Positions 9,418 through 19,332 of a stretch of 64,000 nt of DNA are shown in pieces; within the stretch, counting starts at the first letter, position 1; the number at the start of each line of letters is the position of its first letter. Made by a program: the position numbers and the translations under genes. The notes under the pieces are model-generated. The model ran no database searches. It was not told the DNA's origin and saw only the letters and a program-made list of their open reading frames with translations. The DNA comes from Dokdonia sp. Dokd-P16 (GTDB taxonomy: Bacteria; Bacteroidota; Bacteroidia; Flavobacteriales; Flavobacteriaceae). The stretch covers positions 3,285,001 to 3,349,000 of the forward strand of contig NZ_CP029151.1 of NCBI RefSeq assembly GCF_003095655.1, in the 5' to 3' direction.

Positions 9418-11178
9418 TCAATACCTTCTCAAAGCAAAATATCCAGTAAACGTCACGTTTGAAAGGGTATTTGCCTTATACCAAAATCCATTATCAAAAA
9501 GCATTTTACCATGATAGTTTCCATCCCAACCTTGACCATAAGGAGAAATAGTCTTGAGACGCTTTCCAAACCTGTCGTAAATTTCTATACTCGTAACTGT
9601 CTCTCCACGTATTACTACTCCCCTCACTTGCCAAGTGTCATTAACACCATCTCCATTAGGAGTGAAGTATTTTGGAAATCCCGGGTCAGGTTTGATACGC
9701 CTGCTATCCAAGCCACAACCGTTGCGGTCTCTTACATAAACCTGAATATCTGTCGCATCAATATTTGTAAGTAATGGACTAGATTGATAAGGGCCATTCT
9801 CACTAGTGCTAGAATATTCAAAATCACCTTCCTCTTCTAATTCTACAAGAACGTTTACTGTGTTTCCTTGATTTGAAATCACTAAGTTATCAATGATAGG
9901 AGGATCAATTATAGAAACCTCAAACGAGTGGGTTGCTGTACAAATAATAATTCCAGAATCAATAACTGTTTCTGTACTCACCTCCACCATATATACTCCT
10001 GAGGTATTGATTGTAACTAGAGCGTCTGATGATATACTCACCATTTCACCATCACTTATTGTACTCCACACAATGCGCTCATACGGTTCTAGATAGCTCA
10101 GGATTAATGGAGCATTATCTCTGCAAATCTCATAATTTTCGGCGAGATCAATTATGGGATTTAAATCAACCATTTCACCTGTAATTCCATCTGTGTAAGG
10201 GCCACAACCATAGGTGGTCGTAAAGCTTGTTTGCGTACAATTTTGTGCCTCTCCAGCAGCATTAAAAGGTGTTATGGTTACAAAGTATAAAGTTCCTTCA
10301 AGAAAGTCAAGTACGGCTGTAGATGTAGCTAGACCAATATCTGTATTTGCAAGTACGTCTGATCCTCCGGGTGTTGTACCTATTCTTATAAGATAACCCT
10401 CTACATTAGTCACTGCTGGCCATTCAAGTATTGGTGTGAGTGCAACTTCAGTTGCTCCATCTGCTGGCGCTATAAGTTGGGTGCAGTCTGGTATTTCCGT
10501 AGCAATATTTTCTGTAGTAAATGAGGTCTCTGCACAACCTGTGGCTTGTCCATTCTCATTATATGCTATCACGGTAACAAAATACGTCGTATCAGGTTCA
10601 AAATTTACATCGTTATTATACGTCAAAGTATTACCTAAATTCTGGGCACTTACGACATCGATTCCTCCAGGTGAAGTACCTATATTTATAATGTAGCCCG
10701 TAGCTCTAGGCGCATAAGGCCAACTTATTGTAGTGTTTAAAGAAACGTCTACTGCTCCATTTACTGGAAAACTTGCTTGCGTACAGGACGGAATAACGGT
10801 AACATCTTCCGTAGTAAAAGACTGACTATTGCATGACTGCGAGCCACTTACAAAAAAGGCTCGGATCGTAATGTAGATGATTGTACTTTCTGGCATTCCC
10901 TGCGGAGGATTAAAACTCGCTGAAATACCTACACTAAAATTATTGAGTATGTCTGCACCTCCTGCAGTAGTACCTAAGTCTATAAAATAATTAACTGCTC
11001 CTGCTACTGGCTCAAAACTTATTGGGGCAATTACAGAAACATTGGTTTCTCCTTGAGCTGGAGAAATAAGCAAAGCACAGCTGGTGTCTTGAACGGCCGC
11101 TTTCGCGAAAACGTGAAAAACACAAAACAGTCCTATTAAATAGAACCGAAGGCAACTCTCTTTACAGCTCAAGTTCAT
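9418..11178 (-). CDS. T9SS type B cargo protein with three FN3-like domains
   Basis: A 586-residue exported protein. The signal peptide ends in HVFAKAAVQD, where a copy of the genome palindrome encodes the AFAKA-like peptidase site. Three repeats of about 95 residues follow (about 35-330). Each starts near C..L..P..G...V and carries GY.I.IGT.PGG.D(V/I), then TYFVT(V/I).(A/P)(Y/F)N..G and ETSFTT, which is a fibronectin type III-like fold. An Ig/PKD-like region follows. The last about 85 residues (KYFTPNGDGVNDTWQ, IYDRFGKRLKTISP, GWDGNYHG, GYFALRRY) are the type B sorting domain of T9SS cargo. It is probably surface-exposed. It is separated from the giant cargo gene only by tRNA genes and carries a similar C-terminal domain. 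Ligand unknown. Confidence 0.92.
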   Translation of the reverse strand: MNLSCKESCLRFYLIGLFCVFHVFAKAAVQDTSCALLISPAQGETNVSVIAPISFEPVAGAVNYFIDLGTTAGGADILNNFSVGISASFNPPQGMPESTIIYITIRAFFVSGSQSCNSQSFTTEDVTVIPSCTQASFPVNGAVDVSLNTTISWPYAPRATGYIINIGTSPGGIDVVSAQNLGNTLTYNNDVNFEPDTTYFVTVIAYNENGQATGCAETSFTTENIATEIPDCTQLIAPADGATEVALTPILEWPAVTNVEGYLIRIGTTPGGSDVLANTDIGLATSTAVLDFLEGTLYFVTITPFNAAGEAQNCTQTSFTTTYGCGPYTDGITGEMVDLNPIIDLAENYEICRDNAPLILSYLEPYERIVWSTISDGEMVSISSDALVTINTSGVYMVEVSTETVIDSGIIICTATHSFEVSIIDPPIIDNLVISNQGNTVNVLVELEEEGDFEYSSTSENGPYQSSPLLTNIDATDIQVYVRDRNGCGLDSRRIKPDPGFPKYFTPNGDGVNDTWQVRGVVIRGETVTSIEIYDRFGKRLKTISPYGQGWDGNYHGKMLFDNGFWYKANTLSNVTFTGYFALRRY

Positions 11179-11275
11179 TCCACAAAGTTTTCAAAATAAA
11201 GACCTATCAAATATACTGACTAGTCGTTAAAGCATCTTGTAGGAAAAATAGGTGTGATTTTAAATCAATTAAAAT

Positions 11276-13960
11276 CTAAAATAAAGAGGTTTGCGACTCA
11301 GAATCATCATCATCGTTGCCTACTTCACCATCTGCTTTTTTTACGGGTTGAGAAGAACTCTTTTCTGGAATTACTTCTTCCTCACCTACCACTTCAATAT
11401 TTTCTTTTTCCTCTTCTACCTCCTCATAAGGTAAAGACTCCATCCAGTTTACACCTTTAAGCTTTTCTGTATAAAACGTATTACCTAGGGCACTTATACC
11501 TTTTACAGCTATAAAGTCTTCCATGGATACAATCTCATTTTCCTTAGCCTCCTTACCTCGCTGCTTGTAAAATATCATTTCGGCTACTGGTCGCCAGTCG
11601 GTAGAGACAAGCTCTAGCACGCTATTCTCATGATCAGATATAAATGTTTCTTCTTTATCTGGAGTATCTATAAGAAAACGCTTACCGTAATAACGATCTT
11701 TATTACCGTCCCAATAGATAGCCGTAATAGGCTTTTGCGGATTCCATTTTTCTAACACAATCATATCTTCATCAAAATGATGAGTCACTTCTGGAATAAT
11801 CGTGCGCACATTACCATGCTGATTGATAATCAATAAACGGTCATCTGGACGGAATTCACCCAGAAGATCTCCGCGCTCATCTAGGTTAAGACGCTGTACC
11901 GTATTATCAAACCAAATTTTACGTGGTTTAAGCGTAGATAACCCTTTTTCTTTAAGCTCTACAGATTTAACTGCATTTTTAGAAACGATGTTACCTTTGG
12001 AAGATCGGCCTTTTATAATTACATCTGCAAAGTCTATTTCTAATCGGAGCTTCTTTATAGAGGCAACTGCTCTCAAGTATACCGTAACTAGTTCTGCTTC
12101 TCCATTAGGGTTTGCACTAAAATAAAGTACCTGAGCGCTTTTCTGGTCTCCAGCAAGCTTATAATCATTATTACGCGTAACAGAGGTAACGTTAAAACGC
12201 TTAACGTACGTAGGTAATCCATTACCTGCTCTGTAAATCATATTGTATGTTGTACGCTTATCCTTTTTCTTGAAAATAGCGACATGCAAAATATCCTTAC
12301 CTATAAAGGTTTTAGACTCCACCTTTACCACCATCATCGTTCCAGACTTTGTAAATACAATTACATCATCTATATCAGAACAATCGGTTACATACTCATC
12401 TTTTTTAAGAGATGTTCCCACAAATCCTTCTTCACGGTTTACATAAAGTTTCGTATTTCTCAATACTACCTTGGCTGCTTGAATATCATCAAAGATTTTA
12501 ATCTCTGTTTTGCGTTCTTTTCCTTCGCCGTAGTCCTTTTTTAATCTTGTGAAATAATCTATCGCATATTGCGTAAGATTATCTAGGTGATATTTTACTT
12601 GAGTGATTTGATCCTCTAATGCATCTATCTTCTGTTGTGCTTTGTCTATATCAAACTTAGAAATACGTTTTATACGTATCTCCGTTAGTCTTGTGATATC
12701 CTCAACAGTAACCGCTCTTTTTAGATGACCTATATGTGGTTTTAAACCGTCATCAATTGCCTTAATTACACCATCCCAAGTTTCTTGCTCTTCAATGTCA
12801 CGGTAAATTCTATTTTCAATAAAAATACGCTCTAGTGAAGCATAATGCCATTGGTTTTCAAACTCACCTAACTGAATCTCAAGTTCTGCTTTTAATAAAT
12901 CTTTTGTACGGTCTGTTGAGCGACGTAACATCTCTGTTACTCCCACAAAGAGTGGTTTATTATTTTCTATAACACAACTAAGCGGTGATATAGAAGTCTC
13001 ACAATTTGTAAATGCATACAATGCATCAATTGTTTTATCTGGTGAGATTCCAGCAGGAAGATGTACTAATATCTCTACGTTTGCAGAAGTATTATCTTCT
13101 ATTTTTTTAATCTTAATCTTACCCTTGTCGTTTGCTTTAAGAATAGAATCTATAAGCGATGTAGTAGTCTGCCCAAAAGGTAACTCAGTAATAACGAGCG
13201 TGTTTTTATCCTGCTGACTTATACGCGCTCTACAACGTACTCTACCACCTCGTAATCCATCTTTATAGTCAGTAAAATCGGCTATACCTGCTGTAGGGAA
13301 ATCTGGATATAATGTAAATTTCTTATCCTTAAGATGCTTGATAGAAGCATCTATTAGTTCTATAAAATTATGAGGAAGTACCTTTGTACTCAAACCTACA
13401 GCAATACCTTCTGCTCCAGATGCTAGCAACATTGGGAACATTACTGGTAGATTTATCGGCTCCTTCTTTCGTCCATCGTATGAAGCTTGCCATTCTGTAA
13501 TTTTTGGATTGTAGACAACATCAAGTGCAAACTTGGTAAGTCTTGCTTCTATGTAACGAGATGCCGCTGCGCGGTCACCTGTTAGAATATTTCCCCAGTT
13601 ACCTTGGGTATCAATGAGTAGATCTTTTTGCCCTATTTGCACCATGGCATCACCTATACTCGCATCACCATGAGGGTGATACTGCATCGTGTGACCTACC
13701 ACATTTGCAACCTTGTTATAGCGACCATCATCAAGCTCCTTGAGAGCATGCATAATACGACGTTGTACCGGTTTGAAACCATCTTCTATAGATGGAACGG
13801 CACGCTCTAGAATTACATAAGATGCATAATCTAGAAACCAGTCTTCAAACATCCCCGAAACTCGAGTGATGCTTTCTCCTCCACCGTCCACTACTTCTGC
13901 TGGAAGTGTTTCTGGATTTAATTCTTCGTCTTCGTTATGGTCGTTTATTTCTTCGCTCAT
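11276..13960 (-). CDS. parC: DNA topoisomerase IV subunit A
   Basis: An 894-residue type IIA topoisomerase A subunit. The catalytic tyrosine is Y136 in AAASRYIEARLT. Upstream lie the conserved GFKPVQRRIMHAL and the quinolone-region motif HPHGDASIGDA. A long coiled-coil tower (about 400-460) is followed by beta-propeller-like blades (about 500-830). There is no GyrA box (QRRGGKG), and the neighbouring parE supports topoisomerase IV rather than gyrase. The tail is acidic and low in complexity (EEVEEEKENIEVVGEEE). At the position of the main quinolone-resistance serine there is alanine (A100), and an acidic residue (D104) is kept at the second site. It decatenates chromosomes together with ParE. 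Confidence 0.95.
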   Translation of the reverse strand: MSEEINDHNEDEELNPETLPAEVVDGGGESITRVSGMFEDWFLDYASYVILERAVPSIEDGFKPVQRRIMHALKELDDGRYNKVANVVGHTMQYHPHGDASIGDAMVQIGQKDLLIDTQGNWGNILTGDRAAASRYIEARLTKFALDVVYNPKITEWQASYDGRKKEPINLPVMFPMLLASGAEGIAVGLSTKVLPHNFIELIDASIKHLKDKKFTLYPDFPTAGIADFTDYKDGLRGGRVRCRARISQQDKNTLVITELPFGQTTTSLIDSILKANDKGKIKIKKIEDNTSANVEILVHLPAGISPDKTIDALYAFTNCETSISPLSCVIENNKPLFVGVTEMLRRSTDRTKDLLKAELEIQLGEFENQWHYASLERIFIENRIYRDIEEQETWDGVIKAIDDGLKPHIGHLKRAVTVEDITRLTEIRIKRISKFDIDKAQQKIDALEDQITQVKYHLDNLTQYAIDYFTRLKKDYGEGKERKTEIKIFDDIQAAKVVLRNTKLYVNREEGFVGTSLKKDEYVTDCSDIDDVIVFTKSGTMMVVKVESKTFIGKDILHVAIFKKKDKRTTYNMIYRAGNGLPTYVKRFNVTSVTRNNDYKLAGDQKSAQVLYFSANPNGEAELVTVYLRAVASIKKLRLEIDFADVIIKGRSSKGNIVSKNAVKSVELKEKGLSTLKPRKIWFDNTVQRLNLDERGDLLGEFRPDDRLLIINQHGNVRTIIPEVTHHFDEDMIVLEKWNPQKPITAIYWDGNKDRYYGKRFLIDTPDKEETFISDHENSVLELVSTDWRPVAEMIFYKQRGKEAKENEIVSMEDFIAVKGISALGNTFYTEKLKGVNWMESLPYEEVEEEKENIEVVGEEEVIPEKSSSQPVKKADGEVGNDDDDSESQTSLF

Positions 13961-13979
13961 TAATTGGTTGTAATAACAC

Positions 13980-14405
13980 TTACTTTTTTAATGGTTCCAT
14001 CGTGTCTTGCCACGGCGTTACAAATACATTTATGAATCTATGGTCGCCATAGGTCTGAACTCGCACTTCACGTTTGTCTTCATTTTCCTTAAAACTTGCG
14101 ATAAAGCGATAGTTCATAGTATCTGAGGTCGTCCCTTTAACACTTTTTAGTTTCATATTCTTTAAAGTACCAGCTTCATTTCTTATTGATTTATAATAAG
14201 CTATACCTTCATCACTTTTCAAATATTCCTTTAAATCGCTAGACACAGAAAATTTTCTAAACTCAATTGGTTCATCACCCATCACAGCTTTGGCAAATCT
14301 TTTTGCTTCTCCTGTATTAATCTTCATTACCGTATTTATTACTGCAGAGGCACACCCCATCAATAAAATACTCACCATTGCAATTAATGTAAATCTCTTT
14401 ATCAT
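13980..14405 (-). CDS. small lipoprotein between parE and parC
   Basis: 141 residues. The N-terminus MIKRFTLIAMVSILLMGC is a lipoprotein signal with lipobox LMGC, so the mature protein should be lipid-anchored, probably facing the periplasm. The mature part (about 120 residues) has no recognised domain; it ends RFINVFVTPWQDTMEPLKK and looks like a small alpha/beta fold. The gene sits 19 bases upstream of parC and about 95 bases downstream of parE on the same strand, so it may share their transcript. An envelope protein between two topoisomerase genes is unexpected, and no functional link is evident. DUF assignment unknown. Confidence 0.85.
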   Translation of the reverse strand: MIKRFTLIAMVSILLMGCASAVINTVMKINTGEAKRFAKAVMGDEPIEFRKFSVSSDLKEYLKSDEGIAYYKSIRNEAGTLKNMKLKSVKGTTSDTMNYRFIASFKENEDKREVRVQTYGDHRFINVFVTPWQDTMEPLKK

Positions 14406-14479
14406 ATTTCTTGTTTTAAAGTTCTATAACTATAGACGCTTAAAAACTTATAATAGTTGCCTCAATCTTTATTTATTCA

Positions 14480-14497
14480 CGATTTCGCGAAAGCGCA
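14480..14497. repeat. palindrome copy, intergenic, 3' of parE
   Basis: Core TTTCGCGAAA at 14483-14492 with flanks CACGA and GCGCA, four bases before the parE stop on the minus strand. Confidence 0.85.
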
Positions 14498-14500
14498 CTA

Positions 14501-16360
14501 CTAATCCTCCTCCACTACTCTGTCTAGTTCTACCTTGAGATTCTCAATAATAAACTTCTGTCTATCTGGCGTGTTTTTACCCATGTAAAAAGACAATAAT
14601 TCTTCAATCATCAAAGCTTTATCTAGCATTACTGGCGCTAGCCTTATATCTTCTCCTATAAAAAACTGGAACTCATCTGGTGATATCTCACCCAGTCCCT
14701 TAAATCGAGTAATTTCTGGTTTTGCACCTAGGCGCGCCATAGCATCTGCCTTTTCTTGATCACTATAACAGTACACTGTTTCTTTCTTATTACGCACTCT
14801 AAAAAGAGGTGTTTCTAATATGTATAAATGTCCTTCTTTTATAAGCTCTGGAAAGAACTGCAAGAAGAAGGTGATTAATAATAATCGTATGTGCATACCG
14901 TCAACATCGGCATCTGTTGCTATCACAATGTTGTTATAACGTAAGTCTTCTATAGATTCTTCTATATTAAGTGCAGCTTGCAAGAGATTAAACTCCTCGT
15001 TTTCGTAAACGATTTTCTTTGAAAGTCCGTAGCTATTAAGAGGCTTTCCTTTAAGACTAAAAACAGCTTGTGTGTTTACATCACGTGACTTTGTAATTGA
15101 TCCAGATGCTGAATCTCCCTCGGTAATAAACAACGTAGTCTCGAGGTTACGTTCTTTCTTACTATCTGTAAGGTGGATACGGCAATCTCTTAATTTCTTA
15201 TTATGAAGGTTTGCTTTTTTTGCCCTGTCTTTTGCTAGTTTACGTATTCCAGAAAGATCCTTTCGCTCACGTTCTGCTTGTAATATTTTACGTTGCAGTG
15301 CATCGGCTACAGGAGTATTTTTATGTAAAAAGTTATCAAGTGCAGTTTTAAGAAAATCATTAATATACGTTCTTACGGTAGGTAACTCACCTCCCATATC
15401 TGTAGATCCTAGTTTGGTCTTCGTTTGCGACTCAAAAACAGGCTCCATCACCTTGATACTTATGGCAGAGACAATAGATTTTCTAATATCTGATGCCTCA
15501 TAACTCTTATTATAAAACTCACGAATAGTTTTTACTATGCTTTCGCGAAAAGCTGCCTGGTGCGTTCCACCCTGCGTAGTATTCTGTCCATTTACAAATG
15601 AATGATACTCCTCAGAATATTGCGATTTACTATGTGTAATTGCAACTTCAATATCTTCTCCTTTTAAGTGGATGATATCATATAAGCGATCTCCCTCTGC
15701 AATACTTTCTGAAAGTAAATCTTTCAGTCCATTTTCAGAAAAAAATTTCTCCCCGTTAAATACAATCGTTAATCCTGGATTAAGATACACGTAGTTCTTA
15801 ATTAAACGTTCTACGTACTCAGAGCGAAATTTAAAGTTCTTAAAAATCTCTGCGTCTGGAACAAAAGACACTTTAGTACCGCGTCTGCGAGAGGTCTCAT
15901 CTAGCAAATCTTGATTTGTTAGTTCGCCACGAGCAAACTCTGCACTTGCAGATTTTGCATCTCTAGTAGATTCTACTCTAAAGTAGCTGGATAATGCGTT
16001 TACCGCCTTAGTACCTACTCCATTTAAACCTACAGATTTTTTAAAAGCACGCGAATCATACTTACCTCCCGTGTTCATTTTTGAAACAACATCTACTACT
16101 TTTCCAAGCGGAATACCACGACCGTAATCACGTACGATTACTTTTTCTCCTTGTATGGAAATCTCTATGGTCTTCCCGGCTCCCATTACAAACTCATCGA
16201 TACAGTTATCAAGCACCTCTTTTACAAGGATATAGATACCGTCATCTGCGCTAGAACCATCACCTAGTTTACCTATGTACATCCCTGGACGCATGCGGAT
16301 GTGCTCCTTCCAATCGAGCGATCGGATATTATCTTCGTTGTATTGTGTTTCTTGAGTCAT
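14501..16360 (-). CDS. parE: DNA topoisomerase IV subunit B
   Basis: A 619-residue GHKL-ATPase topoisomerase B subunit, starting [10 protein letters not shown] at 16360. An in-frame upstream ATG at 16462 would add 34 hydrophobic, unconserved residues and is rejected. ATP-site motifs are EVLDNCIDE (about 48-56), DYGRGIP (78-84) and [14 protein letters not shown] (111-124). The TOPRIM motifs are [12 protein letters not shown] and [12 protein letters not shown], supplying the metal-binding acidic residues. It drives strand passage with ParC. A palindrome copy at 15541-15550 is read in frame as AAFRESIV. This is the canonical order parE - lipoprotein - parC, all on the minus strand. Confidence 0.95.
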   Translation of the reverse strand: MTQETQYNEDNIRSLDWKEHIRMRPGMYIGKLGDGSSADDGIYILVKEVLDNCIDEFVMGAGKTIEISIQGEKVIVRDYGRGIPLGKVVDVVSKMNTGGKYDSRAFKKSVGLNGVGTKAVNALSSYFRVESTRDAKSASAEFARGELTNQDLLDETSRRRGTKVSFVPDAEIFKNFKFRSEYVERLIKNYVYLNPGLTIVFNGEKFFSENGLKDLLSESIAEGDRLYDIIHLKGEDIEVAITHSKSQYSEEYHSFVNGQNTTQGGTHQAAFRESIVKTIREFYNKSYEASDIRKSIVSAISIKVMEPVFESQTKTKLGSTDMGGELPTVRTYINDFLKTALDNFLHKNTPVADALQRKILQAERERKDLSGIRKLAKDRAKKANLHNKKLRDCRIHLTDSKKERNLETTLFITEGDSASGSITKSRDVNTQAVFSLKGKPLNSYGLSKKIVYENEEFNLLQAALNIEESIEDLRYNNIVIATDADVDGMHIRLLLITFFLQFFPELIKEGHLYILETPLFRVRNKKETVYCYSDQEKADAMARLGAKPEITRFKGLGEISPDEFQFFIGEDIRLAPVMLDKALMIEELLSFYMGKNTPDRQKFIIENLKVELDRVVEED

Positions 16361-16471
16361 AAAATGTCGTGGAGTCGCTAATATAAGGACTTGCAATGGC
16401 TTAAAGAACCTCAAAATAAAGAAATAATTAACAATTTTAAAAATAGCATTGTTGATTACCAAATTCTCTAT

Positions 16472-16484
16472 GCTTTCGCGAAAA
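16472..16484. repeat. palindrome copy, intergenic, 5' of parE and the divergent gene
   Basis: Core TTTCGCGAAA at 16474-16483 with flanks TGC and ATATGA, in the space between two divergent genes. Confidence 0.8.
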
Positions 16485-16563
16485 TATGATTAAATTATTC
16501 TCTCTCCTTTTTCTTTACAAACCATGCGATTTGTATCTTTCTATCCTTACAAAGTTAGATTTT

Positions 16564-17322
16564 ATGGCAGTATTAAATGGATTAAATCGAAGATTATTAT
16601 TAATCGCCTTTGTAGGTGGCGCCATTGCTATACTACTGATTTATAAAAGCCAAACAACAACATCTCCCGAAGTTCGTACAGCCGAAGATTTACTAGAAAA
16701 AGTAATGAACGCTAGTGGTACAAAAAAGCGTTACAACAACATAGAAAACATACGCTTTGAAAAAGCTTTTCATCTATACCACGAAGATGGAACTGTAGAA
16801 ATAGATCGTACTGAGTTACATCAATATGATTTTAGTAATGGAACACAACGTAATGTAAGTTGGTCATCAGATACTACAAATTATGAACTTATACAAAAGG
16901 ACACAGCTATATACCAGACTATAAATAATATCAGAGACACTATTACAACAAAAGTTTCACTACAGAATAAACTAAATGCCGCTACTTTCGTTTTAGGACT
17001 GCCCTACACTTTAGATAGTGATAGTTCGACAAAAACATACAATGGCTTACAAGATTTTGAAGGCGTAAGATCACATGAACTGGTCGTTACATTTACAGGT
17101 AGCGAAGATGTCTGGAGCCTTTATTATGAGCCAAAAACGTTTGCATGGCTAGGTTACTGGGTACAAACCCCAGATCACTATAGCCTTGTTATTAATGATG
17201 AAATGACAGAGGTGGACGGATTTCAATTTTCGCGAAAGCGTAACAGTTACCGCACAGATTCCTTCAAAGTGAGACAATACTTAAGAGCAGATTACGATTA
17301 CTCAAACTATGAAATAAAGTAA
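16564..17322 (+). CDS. membrane-anchored periplasmic protein, possibly DUF6503-like
   Basis: 252 residues from MAVLNGLNRRLLLIAF. The ATG at 16486 would add 26 residues of a second hydrophobic stretch and is less likely. One N-terminal transmembrane anchor (about residues 10-27) is followed by a soluble domain. It opens with AEDLLEKVMNASG (the start of many flavobacterial substrate-like beta-barrel domains), then GYWVQTPDHYSL and DGFQFSRKRNSYRTDSFKV. The palindrome at 17228-17237 encodes FSRKR near the C-terminus. The beta-rich pattern with aromatic pairs resembles outer-membrane-lipoprotein folds related to DUF6503, but the assignment is from memory. It faces away from the polyketide operon and ends one base before the ACP stop. 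Confidence 0.75.
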   Translation: MAVLNGLNRRLLLIAFVGGAIAILLIYKSQTTTSPEVRTAEDLLEKVMNASGTKKRYNNIENIRFEKAFHLYHEDGTVEIDRTELHQYDFSNGTQRNVSWSSDTTNYELIQKDTAIYQTINNIRDTITTKVSLQNKLNAATFVLGLPYTLDSDSSTKTYNGLQDFEGVRSHELVVTFTGSEDVWSLYYEPKTFAWLGYWVQTPDHYSLVINDEMTEVDGFQFSRKRNSYRTDSFKVRQYLRADYDYSNYEIK

Positions 17323-17323
17323 A

Positions 17324-17572
17324 TTAAGACTGTACTTTTGCCTCGATAATCTCGATAGCAGACTGCACCGTTTCCATTTTTTCTATCTCATCATCTTCAA
17401 TAGTAATATCAAAATGATCTTCTACGTCAAGCACGACATCTACAAGGTTTGCAGAATTTACGTTGAGTTCTTGAGTTAAGTGGCTTGTAGGTTTTATATC
17501 ATCTACAGAGACATCTTCTGGTAGGTAAATTTTGATGATATTCTTTAATGCTTCGTAGTGTTCGTTATTCAT
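17324..17572 (-). CDS. acyl carrier protein of the type III PKS operon
   Basis: 82 residues, acidic and helical, with the usual carrier-protein length. The phosphopantetheine serine is S40 in ELNVNSANLVDVVLDVEDHF. The motif is N-S-A where housekeeping AcpP has D-S-L, which points to a specialised carrier. It is the last gene of a seven-gene minus-strand operon and follows the ketosynthase by 54 bases. Its likely job is to carry the growing acyl chain for the ketosynthase, reductase and dehydratase encoded upstream, and to hand it to the type III polyketide synthase. Confidence 0.9.
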   Translation of the reverse strand: MNNEHYEALKNIIKIYLPEDVSVDDIKPTSHLTQELNVNSANLVDVVLDVEDHFDITIEDDEIEKMETVQSAIEIIEAKVQS

Positions 17573-17626
17573 AATCTTATGTGTAAGCTGTGATAATTAC
17601 CACAGTGTGTTATTTTAAATATTTAG

Positions 17627-18898
17627 TTATTCAAATTTCTTAAAAAGCATACAGCAATTAACATCGCCAAAACCAAAACTAGCTTTTGCCGCTACGTTTA
17701 CAGGCATATCAATGGTTTGTGTGAGAACTTTATCTTGAGCTACGCGCGCTAATATTTCCGGATGTATGTGAGCCGAGTTAATATTTCCAAAAATACGACC
17801 TTCTTCAAGTTCTAAAATAGTCGCTACGGTCTCAATACTCCCAGCCGCCGCGAGACAGTGTCCCGTCATACTTTTAAGAGAATTGATATAAGGAAAATCC
17901 TTTCCTTTTAATCCTAAGGCTTCACTCCAATTTGCGACCTCGGTAGGACACATCCCTGTAGAGGTGAGATGCCCATTTATGGTATCAATTTCCGTCGCAG
18001 ATACTCCTGCATTTTTAACGGCAGTTTTTATACAATGCTGTACAGCCTCACTATTAGGTGCAGTCATAGTACCGCCATTACGCTGTCCTCCGCTATTTAC
18101 TGCACCACCTAAAACTTCGGCATATATCTTTGCCCCTCGTTGTTGTGCACTTTCGAGAGTTTCTAGCACTAATGCTCCTGCTCCAGCACCTGGCACAAAA
18201 CCATTTGCATCTTCCTGCATAGGTCTGCTCCCAGCTTCTGGATCTTCATTATATTTTTTTGTGAGTACGCGCATCGCATCAAAACCTCCCCAAATATAAG
18301 GACCGCTATCATTGCAACTGCCTACAAGCATTCTCACAGCATCACCGTTGCGCACACGCTCATAGCCCATAAGTACGCTTTCTAGTCCTGTAGTGCAAGC
18401 ACTAGAATTAGTAGTTACTTGGTTTCCACAACCTAGATACCCTCCTAAATATGCACTAATACCACTTGCCATCGTTTGCACAACAGAAGTACTTCCTAAG
18501 CGGCGTACTTTGCCTTCATCAGTTAGGTATATAGCACTTCTAAATTTTTCGGCACCTAGTAAGGAAACTCCAAAAACGATTCCGCTATCATAATCAACGG
18601 TGTCTTTATCCGTAGGTGCAAGTCCAGCGTCTGTCCACGCATCTACTCCTGCTATCATTCCGTACTCAATTCCAGAACTTTGTAAATCTCGCAGTTGTAA
18701 AGCTGTAAAATAGTTTTCGAGCATTCCTTTTGGAATTTCTGGCTGCCCTGCAATCTGACACCCAAAGTTGAGGTCTGCTAGTTTCTGGTGAAATTTAATT
18801 CCACTTTTACCTGAGAATATGGCATCAGAAAATGCTTTGAGACCTATTCCATTAGGTGCACAAACGCCCATTCCAGTTATAACTACTCTATTTTTCAT
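17627..18898 (-). CDS. beta-ketoacyl-ACP synthase (FabF-like) of the PKS operon
   Basis: A 423-residue thiolase-fold condensing enzyme. The active site is Cys-His-His: C168 in NSSACTTGLE, H310 in INGHLTSTG and H347 in SLKSMTGHCLAAAG, with the supporting lysine K342. The histidine motif NGHLTSTGMC departs from the NAHGTST of housekeeping FabF, so this is a divergent, pathway-specific enzyme. Its start overlaps the stop of the dehydratase by one base. With the ACP, FabL/FabI-type reductase and FabZ-like dehydratase it forms most of a fatty-acid elongation cycle; no separate ketoreductase is seen in the operon. Confidence 0.92.
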   Translation of the reverse strand: MKNRVVITGMGVCAPNGIGLKAFSDAIFSGKSGIKFHQKLADLNFGCQIAGQPEIPKGMLENYFTALQLRDLQSSGIEYGMIAGVDAWTDAGLAPTDKDTVDYDSGIVFGVSLLGAEKFRSAIYLTDEGKVRRLGSTSVVQTMASGISAYLGGYLGCGNQVTTNSSACTTGLESVLMGYERVRNGDAVRMLVGSCNDSGPYIWGGFDAMRVLTKKYNEDPEAGSRPMQEDANGFVPGAGAGALVLETLESAQQRGAKIYAEVLGGAVNSGGQRNGGTMTAPNSEAVQHCIKTAVKNAGVSATEIDTINGHLTSTGMCPTEVANWSEALGLKGKDFPYINSLKSMTGHCLAAAGSIETVATILELEEGRIFGNINSAHIHPEILARVAQDKVLTQTIDMPVNVAAKASFGFGDVNCCMLFKKFE

Positions 18899-19332
18899 TA
18901 TTTAGTACTAAAAATTCCTGCAAGTGTTCCTTTTACACATACCTCATCTTGCGCATTAAGAAGCTTCACATTACATTTTAATTTATTAAATCTAAAATAG
19001 GCCTCCTCTGATACAACGGTCACTTTCTCGCCAGGCATCACAGGTTTTAAAAACTCAACATCTGCGCTAGTAAATGCTACTTTTAAAGCAGCTAGATCTT
19101 GACCTGCCAACTTAGAAATACCCAGACTTACTAAACCTATTTGCGCCATGCATTCTGTAAGTATCACGCCAGGTGTAACAGGATTACCCTTAAAGTGTCC
19201 TTCATAAAAATAAGATGCTCTAGAAAATGTATAAGAACCAACAATATATGAGTCACCCAGCTCTTCTATCTGATCTACAAATAGAAAAGGTGCCGTATAA
19301 GGTAATAGCGCTATGATCTCTTCACTACTCAT
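18898..19332 (-). CDS. FabZ-like hotdog dehydratase of the PKS operon
   Basis: 144 residues, one hotdog domain. The signature GHFKGNPVTPGVILTECMAQIG supplies H46 and E60, the catalytic pair of FabZ 3-hydroxyacyl-ACP dehydratases. It overlaps the reductase gene upstream by four bases and touches the ketosynthase gene downstream, so translation is probably coupled. Its role by context is to dehydrate hydroxyacyl-ACP during assembly of the starter chain. Housekeeping FabZ of Bacteroidota is usually fused to LpxC, so this separate copy is likely dedicated to the pathway. Confidence 0.9.
   Translation of the reverse strand: MSSEEIIALLPYTAPFLFVDQIEELGDSYIVGSYTFSRASYFYEGHFKGNPVTPGVILTECMAQIGLVSLGISKLAGQDLAALKVAFTSADVEFLKPVMPGEKVTVVSEEAYFRFNKLKCNVKLLNAQDEVCVKGTLAGIFSTK

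Noticed and set aside
16361-16462. 34-residue extension of ParE
   Set aside because: It is hydrophobic and not part of the GHKL ATPase family; the start at 16360 gives the usual N-terminus.
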